Shown here in pieces: positions 53,315-63,620 of a stretch of 64,000 nt of DNA. The position numbers were made by a program, and so were the translations under genes. The stretch's first letter is position 1; the number at the start of each line of letters is the position of its first letter. The notes below the pieces were generated by a model, which searched no databases, was not told where the DNA came from, and worked only from the letters and a program-made list of their open reading frames with translations. This DNA is from Planococcus shenhongbingii (lineage in GTDB: Bacteria > Bacillota > Bacilli > Bacillales_A > Planococcaceae), in NCBI RefSeq assembly GCF_030413635.1, contig NZ_CP129235.1, positions 1,984,001 through 2,048,000 on the forward strand, given 5' to 3'.

Positions 53315-53686
53315 TCATCCTTTCACATCCAGAATAAATGAAGTCAGTTCCTTGATCTTACCGGATCCTTCATTTTCCAGTTCATAGATATCGCAGTAAG
53401 TATAAATTTTTTCATCTCCCGCTTCCGTATTGGTATGCATTTTCCCTTTCAATGCGACGGCATTTCCGCTGGCAATCAAATTTTCGATGGTTAAAACAAC
53501 TGTAGTGTCGTTGCCCATGCCCATTTCCTTGACACAGTTGATGAATTCCTCTCGGCCGACTGACTTATTGCCATACATCATCCACACCACATCTTCCGCC
53601 ACGTGGTCTGCCAAAAAATTGATATCCCCTTCGATAAAAGCCCGGTTCACTTTTTCAAAAAACTGCTGATTGGTTACGACTGACAT
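53315..53686 (-). CDS. SnoaL-like/NTF2-fold protein
   Basis: 123 residues from ATG 53686 behind AAAGGAGAAC. VNRAFIEGDINFLADHVAED and VVWMMYGNKSVGREEFINCV are the typical cone-fold start, with strands at ALKGKMHTNTEAG and YTYCDIYELENEGSGKIKEL. Members act as small isomerases, hydrolases or ligand binders; no function can be named. The longer open frame (to 53725) lacks a site. Confidence 0.78.
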   Translation of the reverse strand: MSVVTNQQFFEKVNRAFIEGDINFLADHVAEDVVWMMYGNKSVGREEFINCVKEMGMGNDTTVVLTIENLIASGNAVALKGKMHTNTEAGDEKIYTYCDIYELENEGSGKIKELTSFILDVKG

Positions 53687-53767
53687 ATAAAGTTCTCCTT
53701 TCAATCTTTTTTCTTCTCGGCCCATTTAAGGTACACTAAAGATTCAATAACTGATGGAGGAACGTTT

Positions 53768-53953
53768 ATGAAAACTTCGACGGTCTTAATTATTACCCTT
53801 GGCTTCATGCATATCTTGACGCTGATCAACATCCTATTGTTTGAAGGCATGTTCGACGATATTGTCTTTTTCTTCAATACCGCCTTTTTCTTTTTTGCTT
53901 TAGCTTTCTATTCGTGGCGAAAAGGAAAACCTGCGAACAACCAAAACGATTAA
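53768..53953 (+). CDS. 61-residue two-helix membrane protein
   Basis: ATG 53768 follows TGGAGGAACG. Helices at about 4-24 (STVLIITLGFMHILTLINIL) and 31-50 (VFFFNTAFFFFALAFYSW), then a basic tail. A perfect terminator follows immediately. No family recognised. Confidence 0.6.
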   Translation: MKTSTVLIITLGFMHILTLINILLFEGMFDDIVFFFNTAFFFFALAFYSWRKGKPANNQND

Positions 53954-53958
53954 TCACT

Positions 53959-53990
53959 CAAATGAAATCATGCAGATGATTTCATTTTTT
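53959..53990 (+). terminator. Terminator of the 61-residue protein gene
   Basis: AATGAAATCAT/ATGATTTCATT perfect 11-bp stem, loop GCAG, T6. Confidence 0.85.
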
Positions 53991-54079
53991 GTTTGCAAAT
54001 TTGATGGCTTTAACTTGCTACCACCTCCTTGCCTTAACCATTTCAAGAGTTTCGGAAAAATTTATTGTGAAGATTCATA

Positions 54080-55312
54080 TTACTGCAGTTTTTTTCGGAC
54101 AGACAGCTGCTTCCGTTTTTTCTTCTCTGATACCAGCGGCTTTGGCGCTGGATTGAAATTGTCATCGTAAAGGCCGGTATAGGTCCGGTACCAAATAAAC
54201 AAATGGACAAACACGACTTTGCAGACGGCGAATACCGGTATTCCCAACACGACGCCGGCAATGCCGAATAATTGGCCCGCTGTCAGCAAAACAGCAATGA
54301 TGGTCACCGGATGGATATTCAAATTGCTTCCGAGAATCAGCGGCTGGATGATCCGGCCTTCGAGTGTTTGTTCGATGAAAAACACAACCAGCACTTTTGC
54401 CAGCATAAGCGGCGGATGGGCCACGAGGGCCACGATGACAATAGGAATAAATGCAATAAAAGAACCCAGAAAAGGAATAAGGTTTAACGCCCCCGCCATG
54501 ATGGCAAGAATCAGTCCATATTCAAGGCCGATAATCGTAAAACCGATAAAGAACATCAGTCCGACAAAAAATGCGACGAGCAGCTGGCCGCGTATATACT
54601 GGCTGATTTGCAAATTCATTTCTTTCAACAAGACATAGGTTTTTTCACGCATGCGAGAAGGCACTAAGTTCATAATATGATAAGGCAGATTATGGCCGTC
54701 TTTTAACAGATAAAACAAAATGATCGGTGTTGTAATCAGCGCTAGAACCGTATTTGTAACGACACCCACGACACTGCCGATGCCTGTGACTGTCGTATCG
54801 ACCACTTCATCCGTTTGATCGGTGATGGAGGTTGTAAGGCCATCCGCATCTCCTGTCAATCGGCTTTGCAGCTGGGACAAGACATCACTTCGGAGCAAAG
54901 AATCGATTTGGATCACTAAACTGTCGATATAAGCCGGCAAATTGGCAAGCAGGCTTTCAAATTGTTCCCGCAGGATCGGGATGAGGATGGTCACCCCCCA
55001 AATGATCAATCCGAGCAACAAGCCAAATACCATAATGATGCTGCTTACCCGGGGGATGTTTTTCTTTTCCATCCAATCAATCAGCGGATTCAGCAAATAA
55101 TAAAGAACGCCGGACATGACGATCGGCAGTCCCATCACTTTAAAAAAACCTTGAATTGGCCAGAACAGAAATGTAATCCGGGACAATAGATAAAGATTCA
55201 AAAAAACCAATAACACGACCAATAAGATCGCAACCAGTTTATTATTCAAAAACCATCTTCCAAACCACGTGGCGACTGTCCGCATATTCAATTTTTCTTT
55301 TTCGGGCTCCAT
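54080..55312 (-). CDS. AI-2E family transporter (YueF-like)
   Basis: 410 residues with eight or so membrane helices in the PerM/AI-2E pattern: two at the N-terminus (about 28-90), a soluble stretch rich in Asp and Thr (residues about 130-180), and the C-terminal block with GLILAIMAGALNLIPFLGSF and VVLGIPVFAVCKVV. Members move autoinducer-2, ions or unknown solutes. The C-terminal tail is basic. Substrate unknown. Confidence 0.85.
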   Translation of the reverse strand: MEPEKEKLNMRTVATWFGRWFLNNKLVAILLVVLLVFLNLYLLSRITFLFWPIQGFFKVMGLPIVMSGVLYYLLNPLIDWMEKKNIPRVSSIIMVFGLLLGLIIWGVTILIPILREQFESLLANLPAYIDSLVIQIDSLLRSDVLSQLQSRLTGDADGLTTSITDQTDEVVDTTVTGIGSVVGVVTNTVLALITTPIILFYLLKDGHNLPYHIMNLVPSRMREKTYVLLKEMNLQISQYIRGQLLVAFFVGLMFFIGFTIIGLEYGLILAIMAGALNLIPFLGSFIAFIPIVIVALVAHPPLMLAKVLVVFFIEQTLEGRIIQPLILGSNLNIHPVTIIAVLLTAGQLFGIAGVVLGIPVFAVCKVVFVHLFIWYRTYTGLYDDNFNPAPKPLVSEKKKRKQLSVRKKLQ

Positions 55313-55520
55313 CCTGCTATCCTCCTTCTCCCAAAGTCTGAACGGCTAGAGCAGCATCAACGTAAAAAAACAGCCAGACCGCAATCAATGAAGAAGGCAA
55401 TTTGGCTACTTTCCGGCAACAGATAAGAATCTTCCTAATAACGGAAGAATTTGTTAAGTGGTATTAATAGAGTTCCCTTTTTTACTTAAAATTATTCCTT
55501 AAATCGCAAATTCAGCGCAT

Positions 55521-57617
55521 TTAATAATTCTTACTCCCATAAGGGAAAATGTGTTTTTCTGCCGGCATAGGGCGGCTGAAATAATAGCCTTGGCCTTCGT
55601 CGCATAATTCATCCCGGAGATACCCGAGCTGCCCTTCGTTTTCAATGCCTTCCGCTATCACGCCGATATTCAATTTGTGCGCTAAAGCGATGATGGAGGA
55701 GGTGATGGCTTTGCCGTTCAAATCGCTTTCAATATCTTCTATAAAACTGCGATCAATCTTTACCCGGTCAAAAGCAAACTGGCGAAGATAGCTTAACGAT
55801 GTATAGCCTGTGCCGAAATCATCAATTGACATGGAGATGCCGAGTTTTTTTAACTGCCGCAAACTGTCTTTCACGACTTCTGTATTTTCCATCAAGATGC
55901 TTTCAGTAACTTCCAGTTCCAGCCATTGCGGAGCAAGTTCTGTTTTATGGAGAATGGCTTTGACTGCATCCACAAAATCCGGTCGCTTCAACTGGATCGT
56001 AGAAATATTGACGCAGACTTTAAACGGAGGATGTCCTGCGTTTTGCCATTCCTTATTTTGCCTGCAAGCCGTTTCAAGCACCCACTTGCCAATCGAAATT
56101 ATTTGTCCGCTTTCCTCGGATATCGGGATGAAGTTATCGGGCGGAATCACTCCCAGAGTGGGATGGGTCCAGCGCAGCAAAGCTTCCATGCCATTCAGCT
56201 GCTCCGTTTTCAAACTGACAATCGGCTGATAAAACAGCTCAAATTCGTTGTTTTCAATGGCAGATTTTAAATCTTTTTCAACAGCCACTTTAAAAATTGT
56301 TTTAAAATCAAGTTCTTTTGAATAAATGGTGAAATTATTGGAGCCTTGTTTCTTCGTGTAGTACATCGCAGTATCCGCTTTTTTGATTAAATCGAAAGCC
56401 GTTTCATGTTGATTGTCTATAAACGCAATGCCGATACTGCCGGAAATGGTCACGGAATGGCCAGACACGTTAAATGGTTCTCTCATCGAGGCAATCAGCC
56501 GCTTTGCAATTCCCGCCGCTTCCTGCGGTTCCGTTGTCGGCAAAAGGACCGCAAATTCATCGCCTGCAATTCGGGCCACTGTATCGCCTTTACGCAGATT
56601 TTCCACTAAGCGCTGAGCGACTAAGATCAAGAATTCATCACCTAGGGAATGGCCCAAAGAATCATTGATGAACTTAAAGCGGTCCAGGTCCAAGAAAAGG
56701 ACTGCAGGCTTACAGTCACTGATTTTCGCCATTTCCACTACTTGCTGCAGGCGGTCTTCAAACAGCCTCCGGTTCGGCAGTTTCGTCAAAGAGTCATAAA
56801 ACGCCAAGTCTTCCATTTGTTTTTTATAGAGCAGCTTTTCTGTAATGTTTTTGGCAATGCCGTAAGCCCCGACAATTTTACCATCTTGCTTCTTGGGAAA
56901 GTTCGTGACTTCCAAATGCAAAGGTGTTCTGTCTTTATGGTAAATTGAAATTTCATAGCTATTGGTAAAGCCCTGTAAAGCTTGTTCAAAATAATCCATC
57001 GTTTTCGGCAAATGTTCGGGCAGCAGTAACGGTGTAAAGGACATTTCCAATAATTCTTCAGCAGTGTAACCGGTCAAAGTTTCACAGCTTGGATTGACAT
57101 CAACGAATTTCCCGAAAAGATCAAAGGTAAAAATAGCATCCGGATTCGTATAAAAAAGAGAATGGAAGCGTTCATTGTTCTCTTTCAGCAACTGGTTCAC
57201 CATTACTTCTTCCGTGACATCAATAACGGTTCCCGCCATAACGGCAACGTTATTGATTATCGATTTGGTGGAATGGATTTCGGTATAAGCCAACGACCCG
57301 TCTTTTTTCACGATTCGGACGCGGTAGCGGGATTTTGCATCTTTATTTTCCAGTCGATTATGGATAATCTCCATGACAATAGCCAAATCTTCGGGATGGA
57401 TCAGCATTGCCAATGCCTGAGGGTTATTCAGAATTTCTTCTTTGGTATACCCGGAAAAGTCGCTGAACCGTTTGTTGATATAACTGTAAACTCCGTCTCT
57501 TAAAACATACATGCAGACTGCGGCTTCTTCCACTAAACTAGAAAACATCTCCAGTAAGAAATCCGGATTATCTCCGCTAATGATAGAGTTTCGAATATTG
57601 TTTTCTATGTTGTCCAA
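55521..57617 (-). CDS. PAS-PAS-GGDEF-EAL signalling protein
   Basis: About 698 residues from TTG 57617, which has GAGGAG seven bases before it. Two PAS domains (about 20-140 and 145-265) sense an unknown signal. The GGDEF domain carries AGDEF in place of GGDEF, a variant often still active, with an intact RxxD inhibitory site (RKGD) five residues before it. The EAL domain has EALLRW, ESILMEN and the later DDFGTGYTSLSYL, so c-di-GMP hydrolysis is likely. There is no membrane helix, so it is cytosolic. Net direction (synthesis or breakdown) cannot be told. Confidence 0.9.
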   Translation of the reverse strand: MDNIENNIRNSIISGDNPDFLLEMFSSLVEEAAVCMYVLRDGVYSYINKRFSDFSGYTKEEILNNPQALAMLIHPEDLAIVMEIIHNRLENKDAKSRYRVRIVKKDGSLAYTEIHSTKSIINNVAVMAGTVIDVTEEVMVNQLLKENNERFHSLFYTNPDAIFTFDLFGKFVDVNPSCETLTGYTAEELLEMSFTPLLLPEHLPKTMDYFEQALQGFTNSYEISIYHKDRTPLHLEVTNFPKKQDGKIVGAYGIAKNITEKLLYKKQMEDLAFYDSLTKLPNRRLFEDRLQQVVEMAKISDCKPAVLFLDLDRFKFINDSLGHSLGDEFLILVAQRLVENLRKGDTVARIAGDEFAVLLPTTEPQEAAGIAKRLIASMREPFNVSGHSVTISGSIGIAFIDNQHETAFDLIKKADTAMYYTKKQGSNNFTIYSKELDFKTIFKVAVEKDLKSAIENNEFELFYQPIVSLKTEQLNGMEALLRWTHPTLGVIPPDNFIPISEESGQIISIGKWVLETACRQNKEWQNAGHPPFKVCVNISTIQLKRPDFVDAVKAILHKTELAPQWLELEVTESILMENTEVVKDSLRQLKKLGISMSIDDFGTGYTSLSYLRQFAFDRVKIDRSFIEDIESDLNGKAITSSIIALAHKLNIGVIAEGIENEGQLGYLRDELCDEGQGYYFSRPMPAEKHIFPYGSKNY

Positions 57618-57782
57618 TCCATCACTCCTCACTAAGGACGAAAGGCCGTATATCTTTCTCCTTGTCCTGTCTTTTAAAATATACTTTAACACGTTTAAGC
57701 GGAACTTAGATTGTTTGCAATAAAAAATTATGGGTTTTTTTTACTTTTGTTCAACATTTCTTTTGCTTAGATTAAGATACAA

Positions 57783-57827
57783 AACAAAAAGCCGTTACAG
57801 ATTTATAATCTGTAACGGCTTTTTTAA
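57783..57827. terminator. Strong terminator at the end of fruA
   Basis: AAAAAGCCGTTACAGATT pairs with AATCTGTAACGGCTTTTT. Confidence 0.9.
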
Positions 57828-57829
57828 AA

Positions 57830-59746
57830 TTAAGCAATTGCAACTGCTTTCTTCTTCAAGAGGCCGGCCACAATGGCTGTGACAAAGGCTCCAGCGATAA
57901 TCGCCACTGCATACATCAATATTTTCGTGACGCCGCCGTCGACCAGTCCCATGACGAACACGCCGCCATGCGGAGCGCGAAGGCTGATATCGAACAGCAT
58001 AACCAGGGCACCGGTCACTGCCGCTCCGGCAACCGACGCCGGAATAACACGCGCCGGGTCTGCCGCCGCAAACGGGATGACGCCTTCCGTGATAAAGCAG
58101 GCACCTAAAACGTAAGCGGTTTTGCCGGCTTCACGTTCCGGCTTGGTGAATTTGTTTTTGAAAATCGTTGTGGCAATGGCCATTCCAAGCGGCGGAACCA
58201 TTCCCGCTGCCATAACCGTCGCCATAAAGTTAAAGTTCTGTGCATCCAGCATCGCGATGCCGAATGTATAAGCGGCTTTGTTGATCGGGCCGCCCATATC
58301 AATGGCCATCATGCCGCCGAGCAACAGGCCGACCAATACCAGGTTCGTACCGCCGAGGCTTTCAAGAAACGCGGAAATCGCTGTATAGACTTTTGTCAAC
58401 TGCGGATTGACGAGCATCATGATGATGCCTGTGATGGCAATGCTGAAGACCGGGAAAAACAGCACCGGCTTTAATCCTTCAAGGGAATTCGGCAACACAG
58501 AAAATACCCGCTTGACGAGCAGCGTGACGTAACCCGCCAGGAAACCGGCGATTAAACCGCCAAGGAAACCGGAACCGCCGCTTGCCCCTTCAACCCCGGT
58601 AACCGTGATGGCGATTAAGCCGCCGATCATACCAGGCGCAAATCCGGGCCGTTCCGCGATGCTCATGGCGATAAATCCGGCAAGCACCGGTACCATCAGG
58701 AAGAACGCATTGCCTCCGCCGATTGTGCTGAGCATGGCGGCAAATTCATTGTATTCCGGGCTGTCCGGATTTGCGGCATTGATGCCCCAGAAAAACGAAA
58801 TGGCGATCAGGATCCCGCCGCCGACAACGAAGGGCAGCATATTGGAAACGCCGTTCATCAAATGCTTATAGAAGTATCCTTTCGATTCCGTTTCGGTGGA
58901 TTCGTCTTTTGATTTATCGTGCTGGTAAACCGGGGCGTCTCCATTTACTGCGCGGTTCAGCAATTGATCCGTCTCATAGATCGCTTTGCCGACTTTCGTC
59001 TGGATGACCGGCTTGCCGGCGAAGCGCGCCATTTCCACTTTCGTATCGGCGGCCACAATGATGGCATCCGCCGCTGCGATGTCAGCGTCTGTCAGGCGGT
59101 TTTTAACGCCGCTTGAACCGTTTGTTTCCACTTTGATGTCAATGCCGAGCTCTTTTGCCCGGTCATTCAGCTTTTCAGCCGCCATATACGTATGGGCGAT
59201 TCCGGTCGGGCAGGCTGTTACCGCCAAAATCCGTTTGGAAGACCCTGCTGGAGCGGTATGCTCATCTGTTGGTGCGACCGGTCCGTCTTCTTCTGTTTCT
59301 TTGTCGGTCACGGCTTGCAGGACTTCCTGTTTCGATGTGGCCGCAAGGATTCTTGTCCGGAATTTATCGTCCATCAAAAATGTCGCGAGGCGGGACAAGG
59401 CTTCCAAATGAGCATCATTGGCGCCTTCAGTGGCGGCAATCATGAAAAACAGATTTGCCGGCTGGCCGTCCATTGATTCATAATCGAGGCCTTGTGCCGA
59501 ACGCCCGAAAGCGATCGCTGGTTCTTTAACGGCCTGGGATTTGGCATGCGGGATCGCGATGCCTTCCCCGATGCCCGTCGTGCTTTGCTGTTCACGCGTC
59601 AAAATGTCTTTCGTGAACTGGGCCGGATCATTTAACTTTCCGGCACGGTCAAGCTGGGTGACCAGTTCGTCAATCACTTCTGGTTTTGAAGAAGCATTCA
59701 CATCCAGGATAATGGTGTTTTCAGTCAATAATTGAGTAATTTTCAT
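57830..59746 (-). CDS. fruA: Fructose PTS transporter EIIABC
   Basis: 638 residues. EIIA at about 1-150 with the phosphorylated His in GIAIPHAKSQAV; EIIB at about 170-265 with the catalytic Cys in AVTACPTGIAHTYM; EIIC from about 295 with many helices and SGGSGFLGGLIAG. It phosphorylates fructose at carbon 1 during import. Its start overlaps fruK by four bases (59743-59746). Confidence 0.95.
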   Translation of the reverse strand: MKITQLLTENTIILDVNASSKPEVIDELVTQLDRAGKLNDPAQFTKDILTREQQSTTGIGEGIAIPHAKSQAVKEPAIAFGRSAQGLDYESMDGQPANLFFMIAATEGANDAHLEALSRLATFLMDDKFRTRILAATSKQEVLQAVTDKETEEDGPVAPTDEHTAPAGSSKRILAVTACPTGIAHTYMAAEKLNDRAKELGIDIKVETNGSSGVKNRLTDADIAAADAIIVAADTKVEMARFAGKPVIQTKVGKAIYETDQLLNRAVNGDAPVYQHDKSKDESTETESKGYFYKHLMNGVSNMLPFVVGGGILIAISFFWGINAANPDSPEYNEFAAMLSTIGGGNAFFLMVPVLAGFIAMSIAERPGFAPGMIGGLIAITVTGVEGASGGSGFLGGLIAGFLAGYVTLLVKRVFSVLPNSLEGLKPVLFFPVFSIAITGIIMMLVNPQLTKVYTAISAFLESLGGTNLVLVGLLLGGMMAIDMGGPINKAAYTFGIAMLDAQNFNFMATVMAAGMVPPLGMAIATTIFKNKFTKPEREAGKTAYVLGACFITEGVIPFAAADPARVIPASVAGAAVTGALVMLFDISLRAPHGGVFVMGLVDGGVTKILMYAVAIIAGAFVTAIVAGLLKKKAVAIA

Positions 59747-60675
59747 GTCGTCACATCCTCTTTATTAATGGGGTGGAGTACAACTTGGCTGAGCAGCTCT
59801 TCTGCATCTTGTTTTTCACATAGATCGGACCGGAAAGCTGTGGCACTGCCGCAAGCCACTCCGTACTGGAACGCTTTTATAGCATCGGATCCGTTAGCAT
59901 AGGATGCGATAAAACCGGAAACCAGCGAATCACCGGACCCGACCGTATTGACAACTTGCCCTTTCGGCGCTTTCGCCGAGACTGCCTCTTCTTTAGTCAC
60001 CAGCAACGCGCCTTCGCCGCCCATTGAAACAATTACATGCCCAAGACCGCTTTCAATCAGTTTCGAGGCATAGGATAAAGCTTGTTGTTTGCCGCTTATT
60101 TCAATATCAAACAATTCCCCAAGCTCATGTTCATTGGGTTTGATCAAAAACGGTTTGGCTTTTACCAATTCTTTTAATGCCGGACCGGATGTATCGAGAA
60201 CAAAGCGGATTTCATGGTTTCGGCAGATGTCGGCAAGTTCCATGAAATAAGATATCGGTATCGAGTCAGGCAAGCTGCCTGCCAGCACAAACCAATCGCC
60301 TTTTTCCATCGCCCGGACTTTTTCTGCCAATTCGCTGAGCTGCCCTTCGTTCAAGGCTGGACCTGGACCGTTCAATTCCGTTTCTTCCTCGGATTTTATT
60401 TTCACATTGATCCGCGTGATTTCTTCCGTTTGGATAAAATCGGTGGCTACACCTTCAGTTTGGAGAAATTCTTCTATATAATGGCCTGTAAACCCGCCCG
60501 CAAAGCCAAGCGCTTTATTGGGAGTTCCCAGCCGGCTTAGTACACGGGAAACATTAATGCCTTTACCGCCCGGGTAATAATGTACGTCGTTCGTGCGATT
60601 CAGTTTCCCAGTCTTGAATTTGGGTAAATAGGTGGTGTAGTCTATAGATGGTGTAATGGTGCACGTATAAATCAT
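59743..60675 (-). CDS. fruK: 1-phosphofructokinase
   Basis: 310 residues of the PfkB (ribokinase-like) family. YYPGGKGINVSRVLSRLG is the first sugar-kinase signature and VNTVGSGDSLVSGFIASYAN the second, with catalytic Asp in GSGDS. Converts fructose-1-phosphate made by FruA into fructose-1,6-bisphosphate. Overlaps both neighbours by four bases, making one co-translated operon. Confidence 0.95.
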   Translation of the reverse strand: MIYTCTITPSIDYTTYLPKFKTGKLNRTNDVHYYPGGKGINVSRVLSRLGTPNKALGFAGGFTGHYIEEFLQTEGVATDFIQTEEITRINVKIKSEEETELNGPGPALNEGQLSELAEKVRAMEKGDWFVLAGSLPDSIPISYFMELADICRNHEIRFVLDTSGPALKELVKAKPFLIKPNEHELGELFDIEISGKQQALSYASKLIESGLGHVIVSMGGEGALLVTKEEAVSAKAPKGQVVNTVGSGDSLVSGFIASYANGSDAIKAFQYGVACGSATAFRSDLCEKQDAEELLSQVVLHPINKEDVTT

Positions 60676-61424
60676 GCTTTTCCCACCTTCACTGTAGTCT
60701 TTTTTTCCATAATTTCGATGGTTTCACCGGATAATTCATCAACGACCAGAATTGCCTGTTCCAAGTCCATGATTTTAGCAAAGCTCACTTTATTGGATTT
60801 CGAATGGTCGGCAAGCACATAAGTCCTGCGCGCTAGTGAACTGGCAAGTTGCTTAACGGCTGCTTCTTCCGGATCCGGCGTCGTATATCCATAATCGGGA
60901 TGAAATCCGTTGACGCCCAAGAAACAAACATCGAAGCGATAATTTTTTAGAGATTGAATGGTCTGGGCTCCGACCAGTGCACCGGTCCGCGGCTTGACTC
61001 TTCCTCCTGTCAGATAAGTGGTGATGCCTTGCTCGTTCAATGAGTCGACCAAGGTCAATCCATTTGTCACCACAACCAGATCTTTTTCTTTTAAGAAAGG
61101 GATCATCTGAAAAGTAGTGGTGCCTGCATCTAAAAAGACACTGTCGCCTTTATGGACGAACGCAGCAGCAAATTTCGCCAGCTGAATTTTCTCCTGCAGG
61201 TTTTGTGTAGATTTATCTGCAACACTTGGTTCAATCAAGTAACGCGCAGGAAGAACAGCTCCGCCAAAAACACGTTCCAATTTTTGCTGGTTTTCAAGTT
61301 CAGTTAAATCACGCCGGATTGTCGACTCGGAAGCGGCCGTCAAATCCACAAGCTCTTGAATTTTAATCGTCTGCTTTTCTTCCAATAATTTTAAAATGAA
61401 GTCATGCCGTTCGTTCGTTAACAT
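60672..61424 (-). CDS. fruR: DeoR-family repressor of the fructose operon
   Basis: 250 residues. The N-terminus KIQELVDLTAASESTIRRDL is the DeoR helix-turn-helix; the C-terminal domain (FLDAGTTTFQMIPFL; GVNGFHPDYGYTTPDPEE) binds sugar phosphate, usually fructose-1-phosphate. First gene of fruR-fruK-fruA, so it controls itself. Four repeats in the shared intergenic region are its probable sites. Confidence 0.92.
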   Translation of the reverse strand: MLTNERHDFILKLLEEKQTIKIQELVDLTAASESTIRRDLTELENQQKLERVFGGAVLPARYLIEPSVADKSTQNLQEKIQLAKFAAAFVHKGDSVFLDAGTTTFQMIPFLKEKDLVVVTNGLTLVDSLNEQGITTYLTGGRVKPRTGALVGAQTIQSLKNYRFDVCFLGVNGFHPDYGYTTPDPEEAAVKQLASSLARRTYVLADHSKSNKVSFAKIMDLEQAILVVDELSGETIEIMEKKTTVKVGKA

Positions 61425-61457
61425 CCATTCACCTTCTTTACTGATTCATTTAAATAG

Positions 61458-61486
61458 ATAATACTTGAAATCGCTTCCAAAATCAA
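61458..61486 (-). promoter_or_regulatory. Promoter of the fru operon
   Basis: On the minus strand TTGATT (61481-61486), 17-bp spacer, TATTAT (61458-61463). Confidence 0.6.
61465..61479 (-). promoter_or_regulatory. CcpA cre site inside the fru promoter spacer
   Basis: TTGAAATCGCTTCCA matches WTGNAANCGNWNNCW at every defined position. It lies wholly between the -35 and -10 hexamers of the fru promoter, so CcpA binding should repress the operon when glucose is present. Confidence 0.75.
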
Positions 61487-61490
61487 TCAT

Positions 61491-61585
61491 AATCATTCAT
61501 AAGCAATCAAAAACATTCATTTGCTTTAAATTTCTTTCAAAATCGTTCATAATTGATTAAGAATCGACCAAAAACAATCATTCAT
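61491..61585. promoter_or_regulatory. Four FruR-like direct repeats between fruR and ptsH
   Basis: AATCATTCAT (61491), AAACATTCAT (61511), AATCGTTCAT (61541) and AATCATTCAT (61576) follow AAnCrTTCAT. Spacings of 20 and 30 bp keep three copies on one helix face. DeoR proteins often bind such direct repeats. The last copy is next to the ptsH ribosome-binding site. Confidence 0.6.
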
Positions 61586-61602
61586 TTTAGGAGGAATTTT
61601 AC

Positions 61603-61869
61603 ATGGTAGAAAAACAATTCACAATCACAGACGAAGCAGGTATCCACGCACGCCCGGCATCCGCTTTAGTGGGATCTTTGTCAAAATTCAAATCCGATAT
61701 CACATTGGAGCATAAAGGCAAAAAAGTGAACTTGAAATCGATTTTAGGGGTTATGAGTCTCGGAGTGGCTTCCGGGTCAACCGTTACTGTTGCTGCAAAT
61801 GGAGAAGATGAAGAAGAAGCACTGGCTCAAGTGAGCCAAGTAATGGCTTCAGAAGGGCTTTCAAACTGA
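61603..61869 (+). CDS. ptsH: Phosphocarrier protein HPr
   Basis: 88 residues. His15 in GIHARPA receives phosphate from EI and passes it to FruA. Ser46 in [13 protein letters not shown] is the HPr-kinase site that makes P-Ser-HPr, the CcpA co-repressor. Length and motifs are standard. AGGAGG precedes the ATG. The ptsI start overlaps its stop (TGATG). Confidence 0.97.
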   Translation: MVEKQFTITDEAGIHARPASALVGSLSKFKSDITLEHKGKKVNLKSILGVMSLGVASGSTVTVAANGEDEEEALAQVSQVMASEGLSN

Positions 61870-63581
61870 TGAACAAAACATTATCCGGAATCGCTGCTTC
61901 TAATGGAATTGCCATTGCCAAAGCATTCAGACTTGAAAATCCGGACCTGAACGTCGAAAAAACGATTGTAACGGATACAGCGCAGGAAGTAGTTCGTTTA
62001 GAAGCCGCATTAACCCAATCCATTTCAGAACTTGAAACGATTAAAGAACAAACTTCTCAGCAAATCAGCGACAAAGAAGCCGCCATCTTCGGCGCCCATC
62101 TTTTAGTGCTAAGCGATCCCGAATTGCTTGGCCCAATCAAGGAAAAAATTGAGACAGACAAAAATAATGCGGAATATGCTTTGCAGGAAACCGCAAATAT
62201 GTTCATCCAGATGTTCGAATCGATGGACAATGATTATATGAAAGAACGCGCGGCAGATATCCGCGATGTAACCAAACGCGTGCTGTCCCACCTTTTGGGT
62301 GTATCCATTCAAAGCCCGAGCATGATTTCCGACGAAGTCGTGATCATCGCGGAGGATTTGACCCCTTCCGATACGGTGCAATTGAATCCAAAATTTGTTA
62401 AAGGGTTTATCACCGATATCGGCGGACGCACTTCCCACTCGGCCATTCTTGCCCGGACATTGGAAATACCGGCAGTCGTTGGCGCGAAGACCGCGATGGC
62501 AGCTGTTGAAAACGGAACCGTCATCATCGTCGATGGTCTCGATGGCCAAATCATCATTGATCCTGACGAAGCAACCATTGCTTCATATGAAGAAAAGAAA
62601 GCCCAGTACGACCGCCAAAAAGCGGAATGGGCAAAACTGAAAAACGAGCCGACCATCACAACGGACGGCCATTCAGTGGAACTCGGCGCCAATATCGGAA
62701 CACCGAAAGATACGGTTGGCGTCTTGGAAAACGGCGGAGAAGCAATCGGCTTATATCGTACGGAATTTCTGTACATGGGCCGTGACCAGTTCCCGACGGA
62801 AGAAGAGCAATTTGAAGCTTATTCTTCGGTATTAAAAGCGATGGAAGGCAAACCGACTGTAGTCCGCACATTGGATATCGGCGGCGACAAAGAGCTTTCT
62901 TATCTGCAATTGCCAAAAGAACTGAATCCTTTCCTGGGCTTGCGGGCAATCCGCCTGTGCCTGGAAATGGAAGACATGTTCCGGACGCAGCTGCGTGCCT
63001 TGCTTCGTGCAAGCGTCCATGGCAATTTGAAAATCATGTTCCCGATGATTGCAACACTCGATGAATTCCGTCAGGCGAAATCGCTCGTTCTCGATGAAAA
63101 AGCGAAGCTGCAGACAGAAGGCGTTGAAGTCAGTGATTCAATCGAAATCGGCATCATGGTCGAAATTCCTTCTACTGCTGTTATGGCGGATACATTTGCC
63201 AAAGAAGTGGATTTCTTCTCCATTGGCACAAACGACTTGATCCAGTACACCATGGCGGCTGACCGCATGAACGAACGCGTGTCGTATTTGTACCAGCCTT
63301 TCAATCCGGCGATTTTGCGCCTGGTGAAAATGGTCATTGATGCTTCGCATCGTGAAGGCAAATGGACAGGCATGTGCGGAGAAATGGCCGGAGATGAAAT
63401 TGCCATTCCAATCTTGCTTGGCCTTGGCTTAGATGAATTTTCAATGAGTGCTTCTTCTATTCTGAAAGCACGAGCGCAAATCAGCAAATTATCAAAAGCC
63501 GATATGGAAAGCCATATTGACCGAATTCTAGCGATGGACACTTCAGTTGAAGTTGCCACTTACGTAAAAGAAAAAATGTAA
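61869..63581 (+). CDS. ptsI: PTS enzyme I
   Basis: 570 residues. The active His190 is in [17 protein letters not shown]. The N-terminal HPr-binding and the C-terminal PEP-binding domain ([52 protein letters not shown]) are complete. Transfers phosphate from PEP to HPr. Co-translated with ptsH; here adjacent and divergent to the fru operon, so one intergenic region may control both. Confidence 0.97.
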   Translation: MNKTLSGIAASNGIAIAKAFRLENPDLNVEKTIVTDTAQEVVRLEAALTQSISELETIKEQTSQQISDKEAAIFGAHLLVLSDPELLGPIKEKIETDKNNAEYALQETANMFIQMFESMDNDYMKERAADIRDVTKRVLSHLLGVSIQSPSMISDEVVIIAEDLTPSDTVQLNPKFVKGFITDIGGRTSHSAILARTLEIPAVVGAKTAMAAVENGTVIIVDGLDGQIIIDPDEATIASYEEKKAQYDRQKAEWAKLKNEPTITTDGHSVELGANIGTPKDTVGVLENGGEAIGLYRTEFLYMGRDQFPTEEEQFEAYSSVLKAMEGKPTVVRTLDIGGDKELSYLQLPKELNPFLGLRAIRLCLEMEDMFRTQLRALLRASVHGNLKIMFPMIATLDEFRQAKSLVLDEKAKLQTEGVEVSDSIEIGIMVEIPSTAVMADTFAKEVDFFSIGTNDLIQYTMAADRMNERVSYLYQPFNPAILRLVKMVIDASHREGKWTGMCGEMAGDEIAIPILLGLGLDEFSMSASSILKARAQISKLSKADMESHIDRILAMDTSVEVATYVKEKM

Positions 63582-63620
63582 AAAAAGCCACAAGGTTCTT
63601 TTGAACCTTGTGGCTTTTTT
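63582..63620. terminator. Bidirectional terminator
   Basis: AAAAGCCACAAGGTTC/GAACCTTGTGGCTTTT perfect stem between ptsI and the minus-strand ABC gene. Confidence 0.9.
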
